Source: Pectinatus haikarae (GTDB lineage: Bacteria; Bacillota; Negativicutes; Selenomonadales; Selenomonadaceae). Taken from it: DNA of 64,000 nt. A model generated the notes under the pieces. It saw only the letters and a program-made list of their open reading frames with translations, searched no databases and had not been told where the DNA came from. Of this stretch, positions 8,799 through 15,993 are shown piece by piece. How positions within the stretch are numbered: position 1 is the stretch's first letter; every line of letters starts with the position of its first letter. A program made the translations under genes and the position numbers. The stretch lies in the NCBI RefSeq assembly GCF_030813505.1, contig NZ_JAUSUE010000012.1; one strand, given 5' to 3'.

Positions 8799-9021
8799 CA
8801 AATAGAAGCTGAGCAATGAACAAGACAGTATGTTGTGTTGCTTTTTCAGAGAAACGGCGGGTGGTGTGAGCCGCAAAAGCAATTCAGCAGAAAGCTACTT
8901 GTGAGCTGTCAATGAAAATTGACCGTTTTGTCTGCGATATCGGACATGAAGTGAGCATATGCTAACTAAGGTGGTACCACGGGAACAATGTCCTCGTCCT
9001 TTTCGGACGGGGCTTTTTTTT
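8799..9021 (+). promoter_or_regulatory. T-box riboswitch, predicted specific for tRNA-Ala
   Basis: The antiterminator core AGGTGGTACCACGG lies at 8969-8982. A terminator follows: CCTCGTCC/GGACGGGG with a T-run at 9013-9021. Stem I shows the AGTA loop-E strand near 8828 and its GAA partner near 8914. In known T-boxes GAA is followed by one base and then the specifier codon; here the order is GAA-A-GCT-A, so the specifier reads GCU, alanine. The T-box variable base (TGG-T-ACC) would pair with discriminator A73, as tRNA-Ala has; both tRNA-Ala genes in this window do carry A73. Uncharged tRNA-Ala would therefore switch on alaR-alaT. Confidence 0.9.
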
Positions 9022-9058
9022 ATCTATTTTTAAGAAGTAAGATTAAAGGAGAATTTTT

Positions 9059-9538
9059 ATGAGAGAATTACTTGAGCTTTTGGAGCATGATGCCCGCCGT
9101 CCTGTTAAAGAACTGGCAGCAATGCTTAATAAATCTGAATTTGAAATTGAAGATGCACTGAAAAAGCTTGAAGCCAATAAAGTGATCATGAGTTACAATA
9201 CACTTATCGATTGGGAAAGATTCGGCGATCATAATGTTACCTCTGTTATAGAAGTCAATGTCGCACCACAAAGAGAAGTAGGGTTTGATGCCATTGCTGA
9301 ACGTATTTATAGATTTGATGAGGTAAAATCGGTCTATCTGATGTCGGGCAGCTTTGATCTCCTAGTTATTATCGAAGGACAATCGCTCAATAAAGTAGCG
9401 GATTTTGTTGCGCGCAGACTTTCTACCATTGAGGGAGTCACCTCTACACGCAGTCATTTTATGCTGAAGGCATATAAGAAGGACGGGACTATAATGGATG
9501 ATAAAGAAAACGACCGCAGGCTGGTGATGACTCCGTGA
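9059..9538 (+). CDS. alaR: Lrp/AsnC-family regulator, AlaR-like
   Basis: A 159-residue regulator. An N-terminal helix-turn-helix (residues 1-50, L-E-H-D-A-R-R-P-V-K-E-L-A-A-M-L) is followed by a RAM ligand-binding domain (from about residue 68). AAAGGAG precedes the ATG. Its stop overlaps the GTG start of the aminotransferase gene (GTGA), which indicates translational coupling. The pair resembles Bacillus subtilis alaR-alaT, where AlaR is needed for expression of the alanine transaminase gene. The alanine T-box upstream supports the same role here. Confidence 0.85.
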   Translation: MRELLELLEHDARRPVKELAAMLNKSEFEIEDALKKLEANKVIMSYNTLIDWERFGDHNVTSVIEVNVAPQREVGFDAIAERIYRFDEVKSVYLMSGSFDLLVIIEGQSLNKVADFVARRLSTIEGVTSTRSHFMLKAYKKDGTIMDDKENDRRLVMTP

Positions 9539-10704
9539 ATAAGTGGGAAGAAAATTTATCGGCTGCCGTCAAACAGGTCCCTCCTTCCGGCATCAGAAAA
9601 TTTTTTGATGTGGCAGCAAAAATGGACGATGTTATAACACTCGGTATTGGTGAGCCTGATTTTGTAACGCCGTGGCATATCCGTGAAAGTTGTGTCTATG
9701 GTCTTGAAAAAGGGTACACATCCTATTCCACAAACAAAGGGATGCCCCTTCTGCGTAAAGAAATTGCTGCTCTTTATAAAAGAAGCCATGCTCTTGAATA
9801 TGATCCTGAGGAAGAAATCATTGTCACAGTGGGGGTAAGTGAGGCTGTGGATCTGGCTTTGCGTGCTGTTCTTGATCAAGGTGATGAAGTGCTGATCCCT
9901 GAACCCTGTTATGTTTCTTATAAAGCGTGTGTCATATTGGCCGGCGGCATACCTGTTCCTGTTGCGACCGGCATTGAAAACGAATTTCGTGTTACAGCGG
10001 ATGCACTGGAAAAATATGTTACACCAAAGACGAAAGTTCTTTTGATAGGGTATCCGAATAACCCGACAGGAACGGTTCTGACTGCTGAAGAATTAAAAGG
10101 CATCGCTGCATTTGCCCAGAAACACGATCTTATCGTTCTTTCTGATGAAATATATGGAGATCTTACCTACGGCGGACTTGAGCATATATGCTTTTCCTCT
10201 CTGCCGGGGATGAAGGACAGGACGATCTTGTTTAACGGTTTTTCCAAAGCTTACGCGATGACAGGCTGGAGGCTGGGATATGCACTTGCCAATCCTGTGT
10301 TTATTGAAGCTATGAATAAAATCCATCAGTACACAATGCTTTGCGCTCCTGTAACAGCTCAGGTCGCAGGGATAGAAGCATTGCAGAACGGTGATGCCAA
10401 CATGCATAAAATGATTCATGAATATGACCGGCGCCGTCATCTGATTTATGAAGGATTTTGTCGTATGGGGTTGAAGACCTTTGAACCTAAAGGTGCCTTT
10501 TATATATTCCCGAATATCGAAAGTACCGGCATGACTTCGGAAGAGTTTGTAGAAAATCTTCTTGAGCGTGAACATGTGGCTGTTATTCCGGGGAATGCTT
10601 TTGGTGAATGCGGTGAGGGGTTTATCCGCTGCTCTTATGCTACGTCTATAGACAAAATATCCGGTGCGTTGAATCGCATCGAAAATTTCTTAAAAAATAT
10701 TTGA
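9535..10704 (+). CDS. alaT: Class I aminotransferase, probable alanine transaminase
   Basis: A 389-residue fold-type I PLP enzyme. Substrate-loop Y-S-T-N-K-G-M lies near residue 65, Y-P-N-N-P-T-G near 173-179, S-D-E-I-Y near 203, and the Schiff-base lysine K238 in F-S-K-A-Y-A-M-T-G-W-R. An arginine for the substrate carboxylate sits in F-I-R-C-S-Y near the C-terminus. It starts at GTG 9535 inside the alaR stop. The predicted reaction is pyruvate plus glutamate giving alanine plus 2-oxoglutarate; this rests on the tRNA-Ala T-box and the alaR partner. Aspartate-type activity cannot be excluded from sequence alone. Confidence 0.85.
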   Translation: MNKWEENLSAAVKQVPPSGIRKFFDVAAKMDDVITLGIGEPDFVTPWHIRESCVYGLEKGYTSYSTNKGMPLLRKEIAALYKRSHALEYDPEEEIIVTVGVSEAVDLALRAVLDQGDEVLIPEPCYVSYKACVILAGGIPVPVATGIENEFRVTADALEKYVTPKTKVLLIGYPNNPTGTVLTAEELKGIAAFAQKHDLIVLSDEIYGDLTYGGLEHICFSSLPGMKDRTILFNGFSKAYAMTGWRLGYALANPVFIEAMNKIHQYTMLCAPVTAQVAGIEALQNGDANMHKMIHEYDRRRHLIYEGFCRMGLKTFEPKGAFYIFPNIESTGMTSEEFVENLLEREHVAVIPGNAFGECGEGFIRCSYATSIDKISGALNRIENFLKNI

Positions 10705-10750
10705 AAATGAGATGGTTTGAGCAGAAGATTAATATTTTAATTAATAAATG

Positions 10751-10800
10751 ACAAACGGGACAGCAGCACATAGGTTTATGTGAAAAGCTGTCCCGTTTGT
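10751..10800. terminator. Long hairpin after alaT
   Basis: A 14-bp perfect stem (10751-10764 with 10787-10800, GCTGTCCCGTTTGT) with an inner CACATA/TATGTG helix. The U-run is poor on both strands. Placed between the converging alaT and transporter genes. Confidence 0.7.
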
Positions 10801-10849
10801 TCTGCTGAGGTTTTTTGAAAAATATATCAGCTGCAGGCTTTGATATTCT

Positions 10850-11782
10850 TTATCGGAGCTGCTGTTTTTTTCGGTTTTTAATGTATGCCGCCAGCAGAGA
10901 ACCGGAAACGTTATGCCACACGCTGAATATAGCAGCGGGGATCCCCGCTGCCGCTGTAAAATGCATTATCGCGAGTGAAGCGGCAAGCCCTGAATTTTTC
11001 ATGCCCGTACTTATTGCTAAAGTCCGCACAGAGGCTTCTTCAACAATAAAAAATCGGGCAGAAAAATATCCTGCTGCCAAACCGCAGGTGTTATAAAGTA
11101 CGACTGCAGCTAATATTTTTAATCCCATGTCAGCTAAAGTACCGGCACTGAGCGACACTACAGTGCCGACTAATATAATAACTGTCATAGCTGATACAAC
11201 AGGCATAATATATCTGACTTTCTCAGCAGCCGCACCGCAAAAACGGTTAAATAAGATACCGGCGGCCACGGGTAAAAATACCATTTCCATAATACTCAGC
11301 AAAACGGCAAAAAAATCAATACTGATCCATTTTCCGGCAAAAAACAGAAGAAGCAGTGGTGTCAGGATCGGAGCCAAAAATGTCGACAGCATAGTCAAAG
11401 AAACAGACAATGCTATATCTCCTTTTGCCATGTATGTGATTACGGTCGAAGCGGTGGCACCTGGACATGCTCCCAGCAGGATCATGCCTGCTGCCGCATC
11501 CGGTGCAAGATTAAAAACAAAAGCAATAAAATATGCTGCGGCCGGCATAAATATGAATTGAAGCAATATTCCTGTCAGAATGCTGCGGTGTTTTTCTATG
11601 ACCGTTTTGAAATCGTCTGCAGACAGATTCATTCCCATTCCGAGCATTACCACGCCGAGAAAATAAGCAATTTTGTCAGTAAACCAGATAAATAATGACG
11701 GCTGCATAATACCAATTATACCGGCAATTATAACACCAAACGGCATACCTCCGGCAAGCAGGCGGTTCATTTGTCTGATCAT
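10850..11782 (-). CDS. BASS/SBF-family sodium symporter, possible pantoate or pantothenate carrier
   Basis: A 310-residue membrane protein with about nine helices. It has the family's crossing motifs G-A-C-P-G-A-T-A-S near residue 104 and S-T-G-M-K-N-S-G-L-A in the second half. The family couples sodium to uptake of bile acids or other organic anions. Its ATG overlaps the panD stop by four bases, so it is the third gene of the panC-panD operon. Salmonella PanS, a carrier of coenzyme A precursors, belongs to the same superfamily. A role in moving ketopantoate, pantoate or pantothenate is therefore a reasonable inference from context only. Confidence 0.85.
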   Translation of the reverse strand: MIRQMNRLLAGGMPFGVIIAGIIGIMQPSLFIWFTDKIAYFLGVVMLGMGMNLSADDFKTVIEKHRSILTGILLQFIFMPAAAYFIAFVFNLAPDAAAGMILLGACPGATASTVITYMAKGDIALSVSLTMLSTFLAPILTPLLLLFFAGKWISIDFFAVLLSIMEMVFLPVAAGILFNRFCGAAAEKVRYIMPVVSAMTVIILVGTVVSLSAGTLADMGLKILAAVVLYNTCGLAAGYFSARFFIVEEASVRTLAISTGMKNSGLAASLAIMHFTAAAGIPAAIFSVWHNVSGSLLAAYIKNRKKQQLR

Positions 11783-12177
11783 TTTGTTTGAGCCTCGAAT
11801 GTTTGAAATGGTTTTTCTCTGCCGATTGTCTGCAGAAGATGATTTTTTTCATCGACTGTAACTATTTTGGGCATAAAGGTCTGAGCCTCTTTTTTGTCCA
11901 TCAGCGCATAACCGATAATGATGACAGTATCTCCTACGACGGCTTTTCTTGCAGCCGCACCGTTCAAACATATGACCCCGCTGTTTTTTTCCCCGGCTAT
12001 TACATATGTTTCAAGTCGGCTGCCATTGTTATTATTTACGACCTGCACCCGTTCGCCGGGAAGAATTCCGGCTGCTTCCAAAAGGGCAGTATCAATAGTG
12101 ATGCTCCCCATATATGATAAATTGGCTTCGGTTACAACGGCGCGGTGAATCTTTCCATGAAATATATTGTACAGCAT
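11779..12177 (-). CDS. panD: Aspartate 1-decarboxylase
   Basis: Makes beta-alanine from aspartate for pantothenate. The 132-residue proenzyme self-cleaves at Gly24-Ser25 in Y-M-G-S-I-T-I-D to create its pyruvoyl group; the motif and the preceding K-I-H-R-A are intact. GGGGG precedes the ATG. Only two bases separate it from panC, and its stop overlaps the transporter start, so the three are co-translated. No panB is present in the window. Confidence 0.95.
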   Translation of the reverse strand: MLYNIFHGKIHRAVVTEANLSYMGSITIDTALLEAAGILPGERVQVVNNNNGSRLETYVIAGEKNSGVICLNGAAARKAVVGDTVIIIGYALMDKKEAQTFMPKIVTVDEKNHLLQTIGREKPFQTFEAQTK

Positions 12178-12179
12178 AT

Positions 12180-13031
12180 TTATTCCCCCAAAATCACATT
12201 ATCTATCAGGCGCGTAGTTCCGAATCTCACCGCCACAGCAACTAATGCTCTGCCATTAAATTCTTCATTTGCCGGAATCAGCCCCGGCAGTAAATATGCT
12301 TCTACATATTCGATACTGCCCAAGGGTTCTGCCGCGATCATGTCATGCACTGCGCTGCATATTGTTTGCAGATTTTTTTCACCTTGCAGGAACAAAGACT
12401 GGGCACATTTTAAACTTTTATAAAGAACCAATGCTGACTGTCGTTCCTCTTTATTCAGATAAATATTGCGGGAACTTTTTGCCAAACCGTCTTGTTCTCG
12501 TACTATCGGCATAATGTGCAGCTCTACATCAAAAAATAGATCATTGACCATTTTTCTTATAACTTCCACCTGCTGGGCATCTTTTTGACCAAAATATGCT
12601 TTGTCCGGCATGGTTATGTTGAATAGTTTTGCAATAATTGTTGTAACACCACGAAAATGTATGGGACGTGTGCGCCCGCATAATACTTTTACAATGTCAC
12701 CTGTTGTCTCAACCCAGGTCATATCCTTGCCGGGATATAGCGAGCCGGCATCAGGCGTAAATATAATATCTGCACCGGCAGCTTCGGCTTTCTGGCAGTC
12801 TCCTGATAAATCACGCGGATACTGGTCGAAATCTTCATTGGGGCCAAATTGGACAGGATTGACAAATATACTCACAATTGTCAGGTCATTTTCCCTGCTG
12901 CACGCAGTGATCAATGAAATGTGTCCTTCATGCAGCGCACCCATTGTTGGAACAAGTCCGATCGTTTTTCCCTTTTTGCCGGTGTCTTTCACAAGTTTGC
13001 GTAAGCCCTTAACATCAGTACATAAAATCAT
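12180..13031 (-). CDS. panC: Pantothenate synthetase
   Basis: Joins pantoate and beta-alanine using ATP. The 283 residues match the family length. The ATP site reads P-T-M-G-A-L-H-E-G-H (HIGH-like, near residues 29-38), followed by F-V-N-P-Q-F-G-P-N-E-D and the K-S-S-R-N KMSKS-like loop. The start at 13031 is set by GAGGAGAG just upstream; a longer frame to 13178 is non-homologous. The ATG overlaps the stop of a 39-residue hydrophobic ORF (ATGA), so panC translation may depend on that ORF. Confidence 0.95.
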   Translation of the reverse strand: MILCTDVKGLRKLVKDTGKKGKTIGLVPTMGALHEGHISLITACSRENDLTIVSIFVNPVQFGPNEDFDQYPRDLSGDCQKAEAAGADIIFTPDAGSLYPGKDMTWVETTGDIVKVLCGRTRPIHFRGVTTIIAKLFNITMPDKAYFGQKDAQQVEVIRKMVNDLFFDVELHIMPIVREQDGLAKSSRNIYLNKEERQSALVLYKSLKCAQSLFLQGEKNLQTICSAVHDMIAAEPLGSIEYVEAYLLPGLIPANEEFNGRALVAVAVRFGTTRLIDNVILGE

Positions 13032-13147
13032 TTTAAAACTCTCCTCATTTTTTTTGCAACAAACAAAAAAAGAAAAGGGATTGCAATAAAAAAGCGCACT
13101 CCGACAAGGAATGCGCATAGAAAGCCTATTGCCCCCGTCTCGGTCAT
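13028..13147 (-). CDS. 39-residue hydrophobic ORF translationally coupled to panC
   Basis: The frame starts M-T-E-T-G-A-I-G-F-L and has one hydrophobic helix (F-F-I-A-I-P-F-L-F-L-F-V-A). It ends with a basic tail K-K-M-R-R-V-L-K, the typical layout of a tiny membrane protein. The TGA overlaps the panC ATG as ATGA, and the basic-tail codons supply the panC ribosome site. Its own ribosome site is weak (TTGGATCACT). A terminator-like hairpin with six U lies inside the frame. It may be a real membrane peptide or a leader whose translation opens the operon. I do not recognise a family. Confidence 0.5.
   Translation of the reverse strand: MTETGAIGFLCAFLVGVRFFIAIPFLFLFVAKKMRRVLK
13088..13116 (-). 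terminator. Terminator-like hairpin inside the panC leader ORF
   Basis: On the minus strand GCGCATTCC pairs with GGAGTGCGC (one G-U) around TTGTC, followed by six T. It lies upstream of panC and inside the 39-residue frame, so ribosomes translating the leader would disrupt it. That geometry suggests attenuation. Confidence 0.6.
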
Positions 13148-13338
13148 AGTGATCCAAGCGATATAAATAATATAACAAAACAGCTTATATCGTGATACAG
13201 TTCAATATGATACTGTTCATTCAAATGTTTGTTACGGATTTATAATAGCATAGATAAGCAGACAGCACAATAAAATTACTATATAGATACACTGGACGCA
13301 TAAAATTTAATATTTTTTATAAATAGAAGTAAGTAATG

Positions 13339-13367
13339 TTGAAACTATGCAAAAATTATACTATAAT
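13339..13367 (+). promoter_or_regulatory. Consensus promoter before a short terminated RNA
   Basis: TTGAAA at 13339-13344, 17 bases, TATAAT at 13362-13367. It is followed by a terminator within 25 bases. Confidence 0.7.
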
Positions 13368-13373
13368 TAAATG

Positions 13374-13421
13374 AAATTGAGAGCAGTGAAGCTTCAAAAC
13401 ATAATGTTTTGAAGCTTTTTA
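13374..13421 (+). ncRNA. Predicted ~48-nt RNA or attenuated leader
   Basis: From the predicted start near 13374 the RNA would reach a perfect 12-bp stem (13389-13400 with 13406-13417) and a U-run at 13416-13420. It lies 100 bases before the DASS transporter gene, which also has its own promoter candidate at 13439-13467. It could therefore be an independent small RNA or a leader. The rest of the 13148-13521 gap shows nothing else firm. Confidence 0.4.
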
Positions 13422-13438
13422 TGTTCCAATAGACAATT

Positions 13439-13467
13439 TTGCACGGTTGTCACTGCAAGATTATGTA
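13439..13467 (+). promoter_or_regulatory. Promoter candidate of the DASS transporter gene
   Basis: TTGCAC at 13439-13444, 17-base spacer, TATGTA at 13462-13467. It lies after the hairpin at 13389-13417 and 55 bases before the gene. Confidence 0.45.
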
Positions 13468-13521
13468 TTTTTTATATTTATCCATTAATATGTTCTAATA
13501 ATTGTTTAGGGAGGGATTCAT

Positions 13522-14979
13522 ATGGGAAAAAAATATGGTCTTATTTTGAGCATTCTCGTCCTGCTGATTATAATCATGCTGCCGACGCCGGAGGGCCTTT
13601 CCGTATCCGGACAGCGTATGCTGGGCATCCTTGTGTTTTCTGTAATAATATGGATGACAGAAGCTGTGGCGTATTCGGTGAGTTCTGTGTTGATCGTATC
13701 GCTTATGGCACTTTTACTGGGGCTTGCCCCTGATCCGGTGCATCCTGAAAAATTGCTTGGTACAGCCGAAGCTTTAAAGTATGCGCTTTCTGGTTTCAGT
13801 ACAAGTGCGCTGGCCTTGGTAGGAGGGGCCATGTTTATTGCGGTAGCCATGGTTAAAACAAAGCTTGATGCTCGTATTGCTCTCATGATTTTATCCAAGA
13901 TAGGCACAAAAACAAATCGTGTACTGATCGGTGTTATAGCAGTCGGTTTTATTCTCAGTTTTTTTGTTCCGAGTACGACAGCAAGAGTTTCCTGCATGGT
14001 GCCGATAATATTAGGTATTATTAATTCTTTTGGTGTTTCAATGAAAAGCAGATTCGCAGCAGTAATGATGATCGCTGTCGCGCAAGCTGACAGCATATGG
14101 AATGTGGGCATAAAAACAGCGGCAGCTCAGAATATGATCGCGCTTACTTTCATCGAAAAACAACTTGGCTACTATATAAGCTGGGGAGAATGGTTCATTG
14201 CAGCCGCTCCGTTTGCGGCGATTATGTCAGTGGTCCTTTACTTTATTCTGTTGAAGATGATACCGCCTGAAACGGATGAAATAGCCGGCGGCAAAGAGGC
14301 TGTGGCTAAAGCATTAAAGGAACTTGGTCCTATGTCTGTGGCAGAAAAAAAATTGATGATCATTTCTGTGATTCTCTTATTTTTATGGGCCACAGAAAAA
14401 ATTGTTCACCCGCTTGATACTACGACAACGACTTTGTCAGCCATAACAATTATGCTTCTGCCTAAAATAGGAATTATGGATTGGAAATATGTCCAAAATC
14501 GTGTAAGCTGGGGGACGCTGATGCTTTTCGGCACAGGCATCAGCCTCGGATCGACTATTTTGTCCACAAAAGCAGCCGATTGGGTAGCTTCATATATCGT
14601 CGGTAAATTTGACTTATATACTATGTCGGCATTTGGTATATTGGCAGTGCTGAGTATATTCCTCATAGTTATCCATCTCGGTTTTGCCAGCGCTACCGCC
14701 CTATCAGCCGCCATGATCCCGATTATAATATCAGTTCTTCAAGGGGCGTCGCAGTACAATTCGCTTAATATCGTCGGCATGACTATGGTTTTGCAATATG
14801 TGATATGCTTTGGCTTTATTCTTCCTGTCAATGCCCCGCAAAATATGATAGTTTTCAGTACGGAAACTGTAACGGCCCGTGATTTTATCCGCACAGGTAT
14901 TCCTATTACTATAGCTGCATATCTGCTGATATTGCTGATGGCCGCAACTTATTGGAAATGGCTTGGTATAGTTTTATGA
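13522..14979 (+). CDS. DASS/SLC13-family anion symporter
   Basis: A 485-residue membrane protein of the divalent anion:sodium symporter group, which takes up dicarboxylates such as succinate, malate or citrate, or sulfate. It has about twelve hydrophobic segments. The family's helical-hairpin motif S-F-F-V-P-S-T-T-A-R lies near residue 155 (the SNT-type signature) and a second one, G-F-I-L-P-V-N-A-P-Q-N, near residue 435. AGGGAGG precedes the ATG. It is transcribed alone and followed by a terminator. The substrate cannot be decided from sequence. Confidence 0.88.
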   Translation: MGKKYGLILSILVLLIIIMLPTPEGLSVSGQRMLGILVFSVIIWMTEAVAYSVSSVLIVSLMALLLGLAPDPVHPEKLLGTAEALKYALSGFSTSALALVGGAMFIAVAMVKTKLDARIALMILSKIGTKTNRVLIGVIAVGFILSFFVPSTTARVSCMVPIILGIINSFGVSMKSRFAAVMMIAVAQADSIWNVGIKTAAAQNMIALTFIEKQLGYYISWGEWFIAAAPFAAIMSVVLYFILLKMIPPETDEIAGGKEAVAKALKELGPMSVAEKKLMIISVILLFLWATEKIVHPLDTTTTTLSAITIMLLPKIGIMDWKYVQNRVSWGTLMLFGTGISLGSTILSTKAADWVASYIVGKFDLYTMSAFGILAVLSIFLIVIHLGFASATALSAAMIPIIISVLQGASQYNSLNIVGMTMVLQYVICFGFILPVNAPQNMIVFSTETVTARDFIRTGIPITIAAYLLILLMAATYWKWLGIVL

Positions 14980-15147
14980 AAATCAGCTGCCAGTGCATAG
15001 GGGGGCAGTCCATTTTTTATGTTTGCTTTTTCTCTATATTTATTGACTCTATGATTATTTTCTGAGTGGGCTCTTCTGTGGAGCGGACAATAAAAACAAA
15101 AATCACAGTTGTTTTTTTGATAAATATCTTAAAAACTGATGTTTTCA

Positions 15148-15185
15148 AAACAGCGAATCATTGGATATCCGAAGATTCGCTGTTT
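15148..15185 (+). terminator. Terminator in the gap after the DASS gene
   Basis: AAACAGCGAATC (15148-15159) pairs perfectly with GATTCGCTGTTT (15174-15185), then ATTATTATTTC. It stands 170 bases past the DASS stop. Bases 14980-15147 contain no gene I can support. Confidence 0.75.
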
Positions 15186-15307
15186 ATTATTATTTCTGTG
15201 ATATAGTGTTTATGACTACCGAAAATGTGTTAAATATAAAATATACAATATATTTTAATGGTTTGTAAAATATAGAATAAAAATGATGCTTAAAAGCAAA
15301 TATTTAT

Positions 15308-15336
15308 TTGACAATTTTCACTTTGCATGATATAGT
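15308..15336 (+). promoter_or_regulatory. Strong promoter of the cold-shock leader
   Basis: TTGACA at 15308-15313, exactly 17 bases, TATAGT at 15331-15336. It is the only clear promoter before the cold-shock gene. Confidence 0.8.
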
Positions 15337-15342
15337 AAAAAA

Positions 15343-15427
15343 GTATTCAGAGATTGGCAATGGACTCACATGCTCTTGTAAGTCATTGATTGGTTCATTC
15401 GATGTTTTACAAGAGCATGTGTTTTTT
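15343..15427 (+). ncRNA. Terminated leader RNA upstream of the cold-shock gene
   Basis: The predicted start near 15343 leads into a perfect 15-bp stem (15367-15381 with 15407-15421) followed by six T, a complete intrinsic terminator. The cold-shock gene starts 53 bases later with no convincing promoter between. Expression would then require readthrough, so the hairpin is a candidate temperature- or factor-sensitive attenuator. Alternatively it is an independent ~85-nt RNA. Confidence 0.55.
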
Positions 15428-15479
15428 GTTTGATTCTATTGAATAAAATATTTTTTTAATTCTCAGGAGGACTCATATA

Positions 15480-15689
15480 ATGACAGGAACAGTTAAATGG
15501 TTTAACGCAGGTAAAGGCTATGGCTTCATTACTAATGATGATGGAAGTGGAGATTTATTCGTACATTTTTCCGCAATCCAGGCTGATGGCTATAAAACCC
15601 TTGAAGAAGGCCAGAAAGTAACCTTCGACGCTGAACCCGATAGCCGTGACAGCAGCAAAATGCGTGCTGTTAATGTTTGCGTTGCCTAA
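15480..15689 (+). CDS. Cold-shock protein, CspA family
   Basis: A 69-residue single-stranded nucleic-acid binding protein with both RNA-binding motifs, K-G-Y-G-F-I and L-F-V-H-F. It acts as an RNA chaperone. AGGAGGA at 15465-15471 precedes the ATG. The C-terminal part (D-S-R-D-S-S-K-M-R-A-V-N-V) is normal for the family. Its long leader with a full terminator is unusual and is described separately. Confidence 0.95.
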   Translation: MTGTVKWFNAGKGYGFITNDDGSGDLFVHFSAIQADGYKTLEEGQKVTFDAEPDSRDSSKMRAVNVCVA

Positions 15690-15711
15690 TTATATATAGG
15701 ATACAATCGCG

Positions 15712-15749
15712 TATCACCCATGCCATAATGGCAGGGGTGATATTTTTTT
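15712..15749 (+). terminator. Terminator of the cold-shock gene
   Basis: TATCACCC plus TGCC pair with GGCA plus GGGTGATA around ATAAT, followed by seven T. Confidence 0.88.
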
Positions 15750-15855
15750 GTCTAATTGTTGAAAATATAGCAAGTAATTGCCATGAATTTGCCATAAATT
15801 GCTGATATTATTTAGACAATTTAAAGGAGACAAAGATATATTGCTTCTTCTTTGA

Positions 15856-15885
15856 TTGCCGTACGACCTTTTCAGGTGCTATAAT
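15856..15885 (+). promoter_or_regulatory. Promoter of the walJ-htrA-rlmH cluster
   Basis: TTGCCG at 15856-15861, 18-base spacer, TATAAT at 15880-15885, about 110 bases before walJ. Bases 15750-15855 show nothing else. Confidence 0.6.
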
Positions 15886-15993
15886 AATTCAGACAGATTT
15901 ACTGATTGATCAAATTTTCAGCGGAATAATTTCCGGCTTCGATGAAATTTAGTTTTATTGGTGATTTCTATTTTATTATTATGACAGGTTTCC

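Noticed and set aside
11127..11561. 144-residue frame opposite the BASS transporter gene
   Set aside because: It mirrors a hydrophobic gene and gives a Thr/Ala/Ile-rich sequence typical of antisense shadows; no start signal.
13518..14111. 197-residue frame on the minus strand opposite the DASS gene
   Set aside because: Antisense shadow of a membrane protein gene, with no ribosome site.
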